From: Parvimonas sp015257355
GTDB taxonomy: Bacteria > Bacillota > Clostridia > Tissierellales > Peptoniphilaceae
Length of the DNA stretch: 64,000 nt
Reading direction: 5' to 3' (one strand)
NCBI RefSeq assembly: GCF_050262165.1
Contig: NZ_CP189844.1
Position 1 is the stretch's first letter; each line of letters starts with the position of its first letter. Both the position numbers and the translations under genes were made by a program. Positions 7,806-16,273 of the stretch are shown one piece after another. Below the pieces are notes generated by a model. That model saw nothing but the letters and a program-made list of their open reading frames with translations, made no database searches and had not been told where the DNA came from.

Positions 7806-8951
7806 TTAAAATAACCCCCAGTTAGATTTGGAATATTTTTTATTCTGTGTCACATAAAAATAAATAAAATGAGTGGCTATAGCTAGAGCTAAAATGGTTG
7901 TTATACTCACTACTATTATAGGATTAGAAGCAAAGATTAAAGAGAGAATCAATGCAGCCAGATAGAGTGTCGCTTGTACACAGTAGTAACTTTTCGAATA
8001 GCTAAGATAGTGTTTGTTATAGGGCCCATTTGCTAGGACAGCAGCTTGAAATAGGCCAAATCCGATATAATAGAAACTGGTTGCAAAGAGACGATTAACT
8101 TCAGGATTCAGAAGAAAACTCATCGAAACAGTCATCATAATAAGTCCAATGAAAATAGGATAGTGACTGTAAACTAGAAATAGTCCCTTTTTATCAGAAT
8201 TTTCATCAATAGCATGGTCGAATTGACCAAAATAAAACAAGAACAGAGAAAGCGTAATAATGAAATAGAGAACCGAATAAATCGAGAAATTCTCGATTGT
8301 AAAGAAGTCAGTTAGCTCCATAATCATCTCTCCAAACGTAATAATGACAAGAAGGGAGAAGCGCTCGATTAAATGGGGGAAATTTACCTGGTAATGCTCA
8401 TCTTTACTAAGCAAGATAATTGGCATAATAAATGTTAGCAGAATACTAGCAAATAAGGTATAGACTCCAACGTAAATAGGAAGAAGAGCTGCTAGATAGA
8501 CTCCTAAACTTCCTAGACCTGTTATCCATAGAAAATCTTTGATACTTTCCCGATTAACATCATCGGTTGATTTTCTAAAAAACTCAACCAAATATTGAAA
8601 AAATAAGGTAAGGGTTAATGTACCAATAGCCCAACAGAGATAATTAAAATATTGTTGCCAATCAGGTCCCATCATATTGGCTATAAAAAGTAAAAGTCCC
8701 ATTTTGATAAACATGATTACTATGTTAAATAAAGAGTTCTTTCCATAGCGATTGGTATAAACGGTTTGAATCATCCAGGAATCGGTGAGAACCAAGACAG
8801 CCATGAAAAAATCAAGGAAAGAATTCCAAGTCAAAATACCGTTATGAAGATGGTCAATTAAAGTAGTTACTTTTGAAATTGCAAAAACAAAAACTAGGTC
8901 ATAAAAAAGTTCTGAAAATTCTACACGTTTATGTTTAATAAGAGTTGTCAT
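7806..8951 (-). CDS. ltrA: Low temperature requirement protein A (LtrA)
   Basis: A protein of 381 residues starting MTTLIKHKRVEFSELFYDLV, the conserved opening of the LtrA family (ELFYDLVFVFA). About ten to twelve hydrophobic segments mark an integral membrane protein. ERFSLLVIITFGE near residues 195-207 is the second family hallmark. LtrA was first linked to growth in the cold in Listeria; its biochemical role is not established. AGGACTT precedes the ATG, and a consensus promoter and an intrinsic terminator bracket it as a single-gene unit. It lies beside an IS terminus in the rearranged zone, so it was probably acquired. Confidence 0.9.
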   Translation of the reverse strand: MTTLIKHKRVEFSELFYDLVFVFAISKVTTLIDHLHNGILTWNSFLDFFMAVLVLTDSWMIQTVYTNRYGKNSLFNIVIMFIKMGLLLFIANMMGPDWQQYFNYLCWAIGTLTLTLFFQYLVEFFRKSTDDVNRESIKDFLWITGLGSLGVYLAALLPIYVGVYTLFASILLTFIMPIILLSKDEHYQVNFPHLIERFSLLVIITFGEMIMELTDFFTIENFSIYSVLYFIITLSLFLFYFGQFDHAIDENSDKKGLFLVYSHYPIFIGLIMMTVSMSFLLNPEVNRLFATSFYYIGFGLFQAAVLANGPYNKHYLSYSKSYYCVQATLYLAALILSLIFASNPIIVVSITTILALAIATHFIYFYVTQNKKYSKSNWGLF

Positions 8952-8984
8952 CTTAAGTCCTTTCTATTTTAGATAGTATAATTT

Positions 8985-9013
8985 ATTATAACAGAAATGG
9001 CAATGAAATACAA
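8985..9013 (-). promoter_or_regulatory. Sigma-A promoter of ltrA
   Basis: On the minus strand TTGTAT (9008-9013) and TATAAT (8985-8990) are separated by exactly 17 bases, and the ltrA ATG follows about 34 bases downstream of the -10. It is a good match to the housekeeping consensus. Confidence 0.75.
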
Positions 9014-9127
9014 GGAGATTCTTAAATAACTTAATATGGCGCGAATTGTCAACACCTTGACTTCTTTTGTCATTTACTTGTCGGTTTCTGTTTTGTAAAA
9101 TAGTCTCATAAATACCTTCCATTCCTA

Positions 9128-9440
9128 CTAAATCATTTTAAAATGCCTTAAAGCCTCCATGATAGCTTCCTCTTTTTCCGGTGTGCATTGTGGAATAACC
9201 TGTTTCTCTTTTTTGGATTTATTATAATGCTCCCTTAATTCAATACCACATTTCCTTTTAATCTGTGTAATATAGAGTGTCGAAACCTTTAAATCAAATT
9301 TTTTCTAATATATATTCCTTAATTTGTGCATAAGACGCTTTACTTTCAGCACTTGTCAAATCAAGCTCATCAAGCTTAATTTCAACATCTATATGCTTAT
9401 CGACATCAAGTTTGGACAATAGTGCTACCGTCTCAACATG
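9128..9440 (-). pseudogene. Displaced 3' end of a rumA-type gene, with a frameshift
   Basis: Starting at the ACATG core, the minus strand reads HVETVALLSKLDVDKHIDVE, on through SYAQIKEYILEK, and after one extra A (AAAAAATTTGA, near 9300) continues FDLKVSTLYITQIKRKCGIE to HFKMI and a stop. This is the C-terminal extension commonly fused to RumA-like methyltransferases near mobile elements in Firmicutes. It has no start of its own: its front is rumA at the other end of the prophage, 52 kb away. So the prophage split the gene here. The frameshift shows the severed end is no longer under selection. Confidence 0.85.
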
Positions 9441-9533
9441 AACAGAATGAACGCTAAGTATGTCAGGTAGTCCTGTATGTATGTGGAAACATATCTATAA
9501 ACCTTTTAACGATAGCGTAAGGTTATCGTTAAA
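9436..9533 (+). other. Left attachment site and left terminal module (attL)
   Basis: The core ACATG (9436-9440) separates rumA-type coding DNA on the left from phage DNA on the right. Phage-side landmarks are AAGTATGTCA, GTGGAAACATATC (9483-9495), and the inverted repeat TTTAACGATA / TATCGTTAAA (9505-9514 / 9524-9533). All three recur in the module at 4219-4325. A short stem GATAAAT-TTAG-ATTTATC follows near 9546. The repeats are probable recombinase or accessory-factor sites. Confidence 0.7.
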
Positions 9534-9610
9534 ATGTATCAGAACGATAAATTTAGATTTATCATAATCATAACCATTTTTATTACAACAACTTAGCCAA
9601 GTAATAACCA

Positions 9611-10348
9611 TTAATTCGTAGTCTCAACTACATTTATTAATCCAAGACCATCAAAGTAATCATAAAGTTCACTATTATATTTTTTTACAATTTCACTAGC
9701 CCTTTTATTCCAAAAACTATATATACGTTGTATTTCATCAATACAACCTTTCTTATCTTTTGATGTATATATTTCTAATGGATTATCTGATATTTTGTAC
9801 CCTGACATACCATGAATTTCTAAAAAAGATTCATATGTAAACTTCTGAAAATACTCATCTGTATTTTTCATAACCCCTGAATATACTTTGTTTAAATACG
9901 AATCTAGAGAATCATAGCGATTGAGTTTTGCACTCGTTCTTCCATGACACATAGGAATAACCCAAAAATTAGCTAAACAATGATACTTAGACCGATAGTC
10001 AATTAATTCTTTAGGCCACTCTTCTTTTGGACTTCGTTCTTTTTGCGATCTATTACCCAAAATCACATTCGCAAGTGAATTAAATGAATGAATAGTATCT
10101 CCCATATAATTCTCATTTTTATATGTCCCATCTTCATTTAAAATTTCTACATTATTTCCTCCTAAAATGTCTTTATATACTATTTTATAGAAACCCACAC
10201 TAAAATCTGACATGTCTTCATCTGGAGCACTTTTATATAGCTGTGGGCTATATATAACATTATCTTTCAAACAAATTTTATGGACATTTTTATCACATTT
10301 GATAGGAGTAAGTAATATTTTATAAACTGTATTTTCTTTTTCTGTCAC
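9611..10348 (-). CDS. Unknown protein at the prophage left end
   Basis: A protein of 245 residues from a GTG preceded by GGGGGG. It has mixed alpha/beta character and no signal or membrane segment; aromatic and cysteine-containing patches (CLANFWVIPMCHGRTSAKLN) lie near the middle. It sits between the recombinase cluster and attL, a place where temperate phages and ICEs commonly carry cargo. It is separated from the recombinases by about 130 bases with a weak hairpin. Family not recognised; a role in host fitness or phage exclusion is possible but unsupported. Confidence 0.65.
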   Translation of the reverse strand: MTEKENTVYKILLTPIKCDKNVHKICLKDNVIYSPQLYKSAPDEDMSDFSVGFYKIVYKDILGGNNVEILNEDGTYKNENYMGDTIHSFNSLANVILGNRSQKERSPKEEWPKELIDYRSKYHCLANFWVIPMCHGRTSAKLNRYDSLDSYLNKVYSGVMKNTDEYFQKFTYESFLEIHGMSGYKISDNPLEIYTSKDKKGCIDEIQRIYSFWNKRASEIVKKYNSELYDYFDGLGLINVVETTN

Positions 10349-10483
10349 TTTATTCCCCCCATGTAAATTCTTATTATATCTTACATTTTTAATTCTTGTT
10401 GACTATATTATATTATACCATATTTCGTATACTTCATAAATCACAAAAGGCAGAACCGGAGTCCTGCCTCAAATCAACATTAT

Positions 10484-12055
10484 TTATCTTATCACTTCAA
10501 TCTCCACCTTTGCTTTAAATCGAATCGTAAACTTATCCTCGTATACCTTTATTTCCTCGATGTATCTTCTAACCAATTTATCATCATACTCTACTATCTG
10601 AGTATCTTGAGTTTTAACATATGTTGAAAGCTCATTGATTCGTTGTCTAGTGCCTTCTGTCTGAGCATGCTTTACCATGAGCATATGTTTGTTCTGTCTT
10701 AGTCTTTCCATTTCATCAGCACATTTTGAATAGTCTTTTTTAGCTTGTACCAATTCCAAGAGTTCCTTCTGCTTTTCCGCAATGGTCTTGTTTATGTCCT
10801 CGATTTCATCAGAAGTGTCTTGACTGATAACTTCTAAAATATTTTCTTCCAAAATATCTATCACATCCTTAGAACTCTCCAAGACAGCGTTCATGGCATC
10901 TATAACAGCCTGTTGAAGTTCTTCCTCCGGCACTGTCGGCGCTGTGCAACCCGATGGTCCATTTTCCACTCTTGTGCAGCATCGCCATACTATTGATTTT
11001 TTACCCCTGTTATTCCATGCAATTCTCCTGTAAATATCTCCACATTTCATGCAGGTGCAAATACTGGATAGTGCATATTTGCTGGAATATATCCTACGTT
11101 TTTGCCCATCTCTACCACTTGTCATATGTGCTCTTCTTAACATTTCTTCTTGAACCTGTGTAAAAATATCTCTCGGTATAATTGCTTCCTGACTATCCTT
11201 TACATAATACTGTGGAACTGTTCCATCATTTTTTATCCTAGTTTTTTCTATGAAATCTGTTGTTATTGTCTTCTGTAAAAGCGCATCACCAATGTACTTT
11301 TCGTTTCTAAGTATCCCTCGAATTGTGCTTATATGCCATTTATATCTTTTTCCACCGGTTTTAATCTTATCATGTTCTAGCCCCATAGCTATATCCCTAA
11401 AACTTGCACCCTCTAGGTACTCTCTGAAAATTCGTTTTACAATCTTCGCCTCACTTTCATTAACGATAAGCTTTCCACCCTCATCCTTTGTATAACCAAG
11501 GAAATGCTCATGATTGACCTGTACCTTTCCTTGTTGGTATCTAAACTGTAGTCCTAACTTTATATTCTGCGAAAGAGAGGCTGACTCTTGTTGTGCAAGA
11601 GAAGCCATGATAGTAAGGAGCAGTTCGCCAGATGCTTCTAGGGTATTGATGTTTTCTTTTTCAAATATGATGGCGATATTATTTTCCTTTAGCTTTCTAA
11701 CATATTTCAGGCAGTCAATGGTATTTCTGGCAAACCTGCTGATGGACTTGGTAATGATCATGTCGACTTTCCCTTCCATACAATCATCAATCATCTCTAT
11801 GAATCCTTCTCTTTTTTTAATGTTAGTTCCGGAAATTCCATCGTCAGTATATATCCCGGCAAGTTCCCATTCTTTATTCCTTCCAATATATTCTGTGTAA
11901 TGGTTCACCTGCATTTCATAACTTCCGGCCTGTTCATCGCTGTCAGTACTAACTCGGCAGTACGCTGCGACTCTTAATTTAGGCTTATTTTCTTGCCTTG
12001 TTATTCGATTACCAGCTCGTATTCTAGCAGGTATCAATGTTACGTTCTCATTCAT
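10484..12055 (-). CDS. Large serine recombinase (integrase) 1
   Basis: A protein of 523 residues. The resolvase-type catalytic domain covers about residues 27-165, with the nucleophile Ser36 in AAYCRVSTDSDEQ and the conserved SISRFARNTIDCL and QESASLSQN segments. The recombinase domain (about 185-300) contains ILRNEKYIGDALLQKT. A zinc ribbon (CTCMKC ... RCC ... GC, about 345-385) and a long coiled coil (about 420-490) follow, as in TndX/TnpX-type integrases. It overlaps the end of the small recombinase gene by 8 bases. It is the likely enzyme for rumA integration, together with recombinase 3. Confidence 0.95.
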   Translation of the reverse strand: MNENVTLIPARIRAGNRITRQENKPKLRVAAYCRVSTDSDEQAGSYEMQVNHYTEYIGRNKEWELAGIYTDDGISGTNIKKREGFIEMIDDCMEGKVDMIITKSISRFARNTIDCLKYVRKLKENNIAIIFEKENINTLEASGELLLTIMASLAQQESASLSQNIKLGLQFRYQQGKVQVNHEHFLGYTKDEGGKLIVNESEAKIVKRIFREYLEGASFRDIAMGLEHDKIKTGGKRYKWHISTIRGILRNEKYIGDALLQKTITTDFIEKTRIKNDGTVPQYYVKDSQEAIIPRDIFTQVQEEMLRRAHMTSGRDGQKRRIYSSKYALSSICTCMKCGDIYRRIAWNNRGKKSIVWRCCTRVENGPSGCTAPTVPEEELQQAVIDAMNAVLESSKDVIDILEENILEVISQDTSDEIEDINKTIAEKQKELLELVQAKKDYSKCADEMERLRQNKHMLMVKHAQTEGTRQRINELSTYVKTQDTQIVEYDDKLVRRYIEEIKVYEDKFTIRFKAKVEIEVIR

Positions 12056-12464
12056 TTTCTACCTCCACAATTTGACCATATGCATACTCTGCCTGCTTAT
12101 ATGGATCCTTATATTTTTCTTCTATCTTTTTAATCTTAAAAGCTCCGATTTCTTCTTTTGGGTGAGGTCTATAAATTCCTATACGATTTTGACTTCTCAC
12201 ATTATGTTCTCTGATTTCCTGTACCTTTGCAAAAATATCTTTATCAATAATCTGTGGATAATACACTGTCCCAAGATATACTTTATTCTTCAGAATTCTA
12301 CCTACAACTGAATGAGTCTTATCAATTCCAGCTTTCTTAGCAGCCGCTATTATGGATTTACAATCAATGTATTCTTGGTAAAGAGCCTTGATTCTTTCTG
12401 CATCAACTTCATCAACTACCGCTATTCCATTTTCGATGCGGTATCCATATGGTGTATGTGTCAT
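12048..12464 (-). CDS. Recombinase-domain protein lacking a catalytic domain
   Basis: A protein of about 138 residues starting MTHTPYGYRIENGIAVVDEV. It contains only the DNA-binding 'recombinase' domain found in the middle of large serine recombinases (VVGRILKNKVYLGTVYYPQI). There is no N-terminal Ser domain, zinc ribbon or coiled coil. A longer reading to 12500 exists, but homologous starts resemble MTHTPYGYR, and AGAAAGG lies about 11 bases before that ATG. It overlaps both neighbouring full-length recombinase genes, so the three are translated together. It may act as a DNA-binding partner or directionality helper. Confidence 0.8.
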   Translation of the reverse strand: MTHTPYGYRIENGIAVVDEVDAERIKALYQEYIDCKSIIAAAKKAGIDKTHSVVGRILKNKVYLGTVYYPQIIDKDIFAKVQEIREHNVRSQNRIGIYRPHPKEEIGAFKIKKIEEKYKDPYKQAEYAYGQIVEVENE

Positions 12465-14026
12465 ATCTTTACCAACCTTTCTGTTAAATTCAGCCCGCAT
12501 TTTAAAGCGAAAGTTATTTCATTTCTGTTATTAACTTTAATCGTATCAATATATTCTAGAAATAAGACATCATTAAATTCTGTGATATCTTCTTTTTTAG
12601 ATGCAAGTCTAAGAAGTTTCTGCGCCTCATCTAAATGGCTTAAATCTCCGTTAATGCTTTTTACAATAAGTTGTTTTTCTCTCGCCAGTCTTTCCGCTTC
12701 TAAGGTCAACCGATTATTTTCTGTGTGAAAAATCTCTGGCTCGATATAACCAGAACTCATCAGGTTTGTTAGAACTGTTGCCTGCTCCGCATTTTTTTCA
12801 ATCTGCTCTTCCAATGTTAGTACCTGTTTTAGTCTTTGCTTATTATTTGTTCCCTTAAGACCCATAACAAAAGGTTTCAGAACTTGGTCATGTACAGTCT
12901 GCAGTTTACGAATCATTCTAAGAAATGCAATCTTTATATCCTCATCACGAATGTACATCATTGAACAAGCATTTTTATCTGTAATATGTCTATTACAGCA
13001 CCAAGCCACATAATCTCCACTTGGTTTGTAGTGCTGTCTTCTCTTAAAGGTTGCTCCACATTCACCACAGTAGATTTTTCCTGAAAATACATATCTACTC
13101 TGGTATTTCCCAGTACCTTTTTCAATGCTTTTTTCTTTTCCTCTTTGCTTGATTACTTCTGCTGCCTTATCAAACATCTCATGACTAACAATCGGCTCGT
13201 GATGGTTTTTATAAAGGTACATATTTTCTTCACCATAATTGATATGGCGGTTATAATTATCGTCTGTATATGTCTTTTGAAATATCGCATCGCCTGTGTA
13301 CTTCTCATTTTGTAAAATCCCTCTTACAGTAGTACCATGCCATTTGGCTCCCTTCTTGCTTGGAATACTTCTATTATTTAGCTCTCTAGCTATAAGATGG
13401 GTTCCCATTCCATTAATTGTCATAGTAAAAATTTCTTTAACAATATCTGCTTCCTTTGGGACAATATTCATTTTTCCATCCTTGTTTTCATAGCCATATG
13501 GTGGATAGCTGATGATAAAGGTTCCTGCCTTAAAACGGTTTTTTATAGACCACTTACTGTTTTGTGAAATTGATTTTGACTCACTTTCAGCAATGGAGCT
13601 TAAAATAGAAAGCATAAGCTCTGAACTCATATGTTCAGTATCTATATTCTCCTTCTCAAAAAATAAGAAAACCTTTAAACTTGTAAGTTTTCTTACCATT
13701 TCAAGACAGTCCGTTGTGTTTCGTGAAAACCTACTGATGGACTTTGTAATCACACGATCAATCTTTCCATCTTCACAGTCTTTTAATAAAGCAAGCAACC
13801 CCTCTCGCTTTTCTATCTTCGTTCCAGATATTCCTTCATCATAATAAAGACCTGCATATTCCCAGCTAGTATTTGCATTAATATAAGATTCATAATGTTC
13901 TTTTTGTATTTCTAAACTAAGTAGCTGTTCTTCGGATTTGGTTGATACTCTGGTATAGGCAGCGACACGTATTTTTCTTTCTTTCACGAAGCTTTTTGTA
14001 GCTTCAATTTTTGTTATCCTTGCCAT
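12461..14026 (-). CDS. Large serine recombinase 3
   Basis: A protein of 521 residues with AAGGAGGTGA before its ATG. The catalytic Ser28 is in AAYTRVSTKSEEQ, SISRFSRNTTDCLEMVRKL matches the resolvase helix, and the recombinase domain has VRGILQNEKYTGDAIFQKT. A zinc ribbon (YCGECGATFKRR ... WCCNRH ... C) and a coiled coil (about 405-480) follow. It is the first gene of the three-recombinase operon and is complete. Two different full-length recombinases in one element suggest either a heteromeric enzyme or a division between integration and excision. Confidence 0.95.
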   Translation of the reverse strand: MARITKIEATKSFVKERKIRVAAYTRVSTKSEEQLLSLEIQKEHYESYINANTSWEYAGLYYDEGISGTKIEKREGLLALLKDCEDGKIDRVITKSISRFSRNTTDCLEMVRKLTSLKVFLFFEKENIDTEHMSSELMLSILSSIAESESKSISQNSKWSIKNRFKAGTFIISYPPYGYENKDGKMNIVPKEADIVKEIFTMTINGMGTHLIARELNNRSIPSKKGAKWHGTTVRGILQNEKYTGDAIFQKTYTDDNYNRHINYGEENMYLYKNHHEPIVSHEMFDKAAEVIKQRGKEKSIEKGTGKYQSRYVFSGKIYCGECGATFKRRQHYKPSGDYVAWCCNRHITDKNACSMMYIRDEDIKIAFLRMIRKLQTVHDQVLKPFVMGLKGTNNKQRLKQVLTLEEQIEKNAEQATVLTNLMSSGYIEPEIFHTENNRLTLEAERLAREKQLIVKSINGDLSHLDEAQKLLRLASKKEDITEFNDVLFLEYIDTIKVNNRNEITFALKCGLNLTERLVKI

Positions 14027-14085
14027 TGTCTCACCTCCTTATTTTATCAGTACTATATATCACTCTACTTGCTGTAATTATCAAG

Positions 14086-14301
14086 TCATATATCCATCAA
14101 ATCCTTATAAAAAGGAGAAAATTTTTCTATGTTCAATACCTTGATTTTGTTGTACTCTTCTGTGGAAATAAGTCCTTGCTCAAGCAAAGATTGTGTTAGT
14201 TTTTGGGCTATTTCATATTCAAAATCCTTACGCATGACTTCCTTTGTCATCTTGCGGGCGGATACATCAATGGAAGAAGGTATGCTATTAGTTACATGCA
14301 T
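14086..14301 (-). CDS. SHOCT-like short protein
   Basis: A protein of 71 residues starting MHVTNSIPSSIDVSARKMTK. The C-terminal half (IAQKLTQSLLEQGLISTEEYNKI) matches the pattern of SHOCT-type short helical modules that often accompany serine recombinases. GGTGAGGAGA precedes the ATG, which lies inside the end of the zinc-finger gene (14-base overlap), so the two are coupled. Probably an accessory recombination or regulatory factor. Role inferred from context. Confidence 0.7.
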   Translation of the reverse strand: MHVTNSIPSSIDVSARKMTKEVMRKDFEYEIAQKLTQSLLEQGLISTEEYNKIKVLNIEKFSPFYKDLMDI

Positions 14302-14698
14302 TCTCCTCACCTCCAAATCTGTCATTGATATAACATTGATGACTGCAGTATTTTCGATTCTTATTTCCATAGGAAAAAAATGTCTTATCGCAATATCTAC
14401 AGACGCACTCATAGCTTGCCTTTCTATCTACCTCATCCATATGGCTATTCCACCATTTGTTTCTACAGCTATCTGAGCAAAATCTTTTTTTCTTTCTTCC
14501 AACAGGCTGAGAAATTGGCTTCCGGCAAAATTCACAAACGCCCAAATCTCCCTTATCTTTTTTTGTTTCAGTGATACCATTGCGTCTGCAAAAACTTTTA
14601 ATAGTATTTTTAGAAATATCCATTCTCTTGGCTATTTCTGTATAGCTTAGCCCTCCTTCTCTTAATTTTATAATTTTTGCCTTTTCATCTTGGTTCAT
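14288..14698 (-). CDS. HTH and zinc-finger protein linked to recombinases
   Basis: A protein of 136 residues. Residues 5-45 form a helix-turn-helix of the sigma/Hin type (KIIKLREGGLSYTEIAKRMD, then SKNTIKSFCRRNGI). Two zinc modules of the pattern CxxC ... CSxxC follow (CEFCRKPIS ... RFCSDSCRNKW, and CRYCDKTFF ... YCSHQC). This architecture is common directly upstream of Firmicute serine recombinase genes and probably controls or assists them. GGGAGC lies before the ATG. A copy of the repeated leader element (14780-14815) lies about 80 bases upstream. Confidence 0.85.
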   Translation of the reverse strand: MNQDEKAKIIKLREGGLSYTEIAKRMDISKNTIKSFCRRNGITETKKDKGDLGVCEFCRKPISQPVGRKKKRFCSDSCRNKWWNSHMDEVDRKASYECVCRYCDKTFFSYGNKNRKYCSHQCYINDRFGGEENACN

Positions 14699-14779
14699 AG
14701 TTTCTGCTCCCTTCTAAGTATCTAAGGGAGTTTTAAAGATGATTTTCCGGATAAAAATCAAAATATTTTCTCCCTGCAT

Positions 14780-14815
14780 ATCACAGGCAAAGAAAAATAG
14801 CTAATTTTTAACCTC
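14780..14815 (-). repeat. Repeated leader element, copy 3 (diverged)
   Basis: On the minus strand GAGGTTAAAAA, then TTTTTCTTTGCCTGTGAT, are shared with copies at 46014-46053 and 50607-50646. In this copy the paired arm after the A-run is changed (ATTAGCTA), so the small stem is weak. It precedes the HTH/zinc-finger gene. Confidence 0.6.
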
Positions 14816-14827
14816 AAATAAAAAAAA

Positions 14828-14865
14828 GCCTGAAGATCATTCCATTTAAGGAACAACCTTCAGGC
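14828..14865. terminator. Terminator of the phage late operon
   Basis: An 8-bp stem GCCTGAAG / CTTCAGGC encloses a second small stem (TTCC / GGAA). On the minus strand it lies 18 bases past the amidase stop and is followed by a run of at least seven T. A weaker T-run on the other side makes it possibly bidirectional. It ends transcription of the tail-lysis genes before the recombinase block. Confidence 0.85.
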
Positions 14866-14882
14866 AATTTTTCATTATTTAG

Positions 14883-15860
14883 TTATAAGAGTTCATTTAC
14901 TCTTTTTTGTACGGCATTATAATCATATCCTGCTGCTTTAAGTCGGTTTACTCTGTCTTGTCCATTACCCCAATCACCTCTAATCACTTCTCTTGCGATA
15001 GTATCAATAGACTTTGTTTTTGATGAGCCACTTAGGATTTCATTCACTCTGTTTTGCACAGCATCATAATCATATCCTGCTGCTCTAAGTCGGTTTGCTC
15101 TGTCACTTCCATTTCCCCAATTTCCTGCTAGAACTTCGTGTGCTAAGGTATCTACACTCTTTGATTGAGTAACCTTATTTGGATATACTTCATTTCCACT
15201 TGCATCAAACACCTTATATCCCGCATTGGCATTAGCACACTTCTTTGCATTATCGAAATCTCTAAAGGCTCCTTTTTGACTCTTTGCATCAGACCATGAT
15301 TTTCTAACCCTATACAAAGAAGAAGTGCTCGCTCCACCAGAAGATGAGCTATTTCCAGAAAGTTTTTTATTTACCTCACTTGCAATATATGAGAATTTAC
15401 TGCCTAGATATGGCCCCGGACAATTTGTATTGGCATACCACTCATGCTTTTGAAGCACTCCATCTTTTCCACCTGTATAGGTACAGTTTCTAATACCATT
15501 TCTTCTGCAAATATCTGTAACTAAATCAATCAGTGTGGCAAGAGTCCTATCACTTACTGGCCAATTTCCGCCATTTGCTGAATTTGCCACCTCGATTGTA
15601 ACTGCTCTATTATCACACCATGAACTCGATGTACACCAAGAGCGATTAGCCTCATCAACACATAAGACAATCTTATTATCATTTCCTATACCGTAGTTAC
15701 AAGATGCCTGTCTTGATGTCGGTCTAAAAATCTGACCGATTGTAGCTGCACTAATCGCACCGGCTGTATGGTGAATTGCTATCTTTGTAATAGGCTGATT
15801 TCTATGTCCACTATGATTTGGACTAAGCATTGTCATATTTACTAAACTACTGTTACTCAT
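14883..15860 (-). CDS. Endolysin: N-acetylmuramoyl-L-alanine amidase with two CW_7 repeats
   Basis: A protein of 325 residues from the ATG giving MSNSSLVNM, chosen because AGGAGGAAAAG precedes it. Residues 20-165 are an Amidase_2/PGRP zinc domain (IAIHHTAGA with the first His ligand, later HEWYANTNCPGP with the second His and Cys). A Ser/Gly-rich linker and a small SPOR-like segment (about 185-230) follow. Two C-terminal repeats of about 40 residues (WGNG...DRxNRLxAAGYDYxAVQ) are Cpl-7-type wall-binding CW_7 modules. It cuts the amide bond between muramic acid and the stem peptide during lysis. Its start overlaps the holin end. Confidence 0.95.
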   Translation of the reverse strand: MSNSSLVNMTMLSPNHSGHRNQPITKIAIHHTAGAISAATIGQIFRPTSRQASCNYGIGNDNKIVLCVDEANRSWCTSSSWCDNRAVTIEVANSANGGNWPVSDRTLATLIDLVTDICRRNGIRNCTYTGGKDGVLQKHEWYANTNCPGPYLGSKFSYIASEVNKKLSGNSSSSGGASTSSLYRVRKSWSDAKSQKGAFRDFDNAKKCANANAGYKVFDASGNEVYPNKVTQSKSVDTLAHEVLAGNWGNGSDRANRLRAAGYDYDAVQNRVNEILSGSSKTKSIDTIAREVIRGDWGNGQDRVNRLKAAGYDYNAVQKRVNELL

Positions 15861-16272
15861 GGTCTTTTCCTCCTCTTTCCTTATCATGTAACTGTTCTAA
15901 AACCGCTTTTAATTTATCCGGTACCGGAAGTCCGAGATGTGCAGCATTTTCAATAAGGGAAAGTCCCTCATTTGATAGATAAAAGAAAACAACTGCTGTT
16001 CTTAGCACACTTCCCGACTTAATAATCTGAACATCAATAATGTTTGCTATTCCTACGAGCATAAAAATAAGCACCTTTCTACAGATGCCCTTAAACCCGA
16101 CAGAACTAGATAACTTCTTATCAGTTATCGCACACATCACTCCCGTTATGTAATCAATGACTACAAATAAAAGAAGTGCGAGTATTAGTCCATCGCACCC
16201 TCCTAAAAAATATCCTAGCCATCCTCCAACTCCAGCAAATGTAAGCTGAATCATACTCCAAAATTCTTTCAT
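15853..16272 (-). CDS. Phage holin, TcdE/Phage_holin_4_1 family
   Basis: A protein of 139 residues with three to four hydrophobic segments (LTFAGVGGWLGYFLGGCDGL; ILALLLFVVIDYITGVMCA; VLIFMLVGIANIIDV; TAVVFFYLSNEGLSLIENA). DYITG and SNEGLSLIENA are family hallmarks of clostridial toxin-secretion/phage-lysis holins. The charged C-terminus (HDKERGGKDHE) is typical of the cytoplasmic tail. It overlaps the endolysin start by 8 bases, and AGGAGGAAAT precedes the ATG. It forms the membrane hole that releases the amidase. Confidence 0.93.
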   Translation of the reverse strand: MKEFWSMIQLTFAGVGGWLGYFLGGCDGLILALLLFVVIDYITGVMCAITDKKLSSSVGFKGICRKVLIFMLVGIANIIDVQIIKSGSVLRTAVVFFYLSNEGLSLIENAAHLGLPVPDKLKAVLEQLHDKERGGKDHE

Positions 16273-16273
16273 A

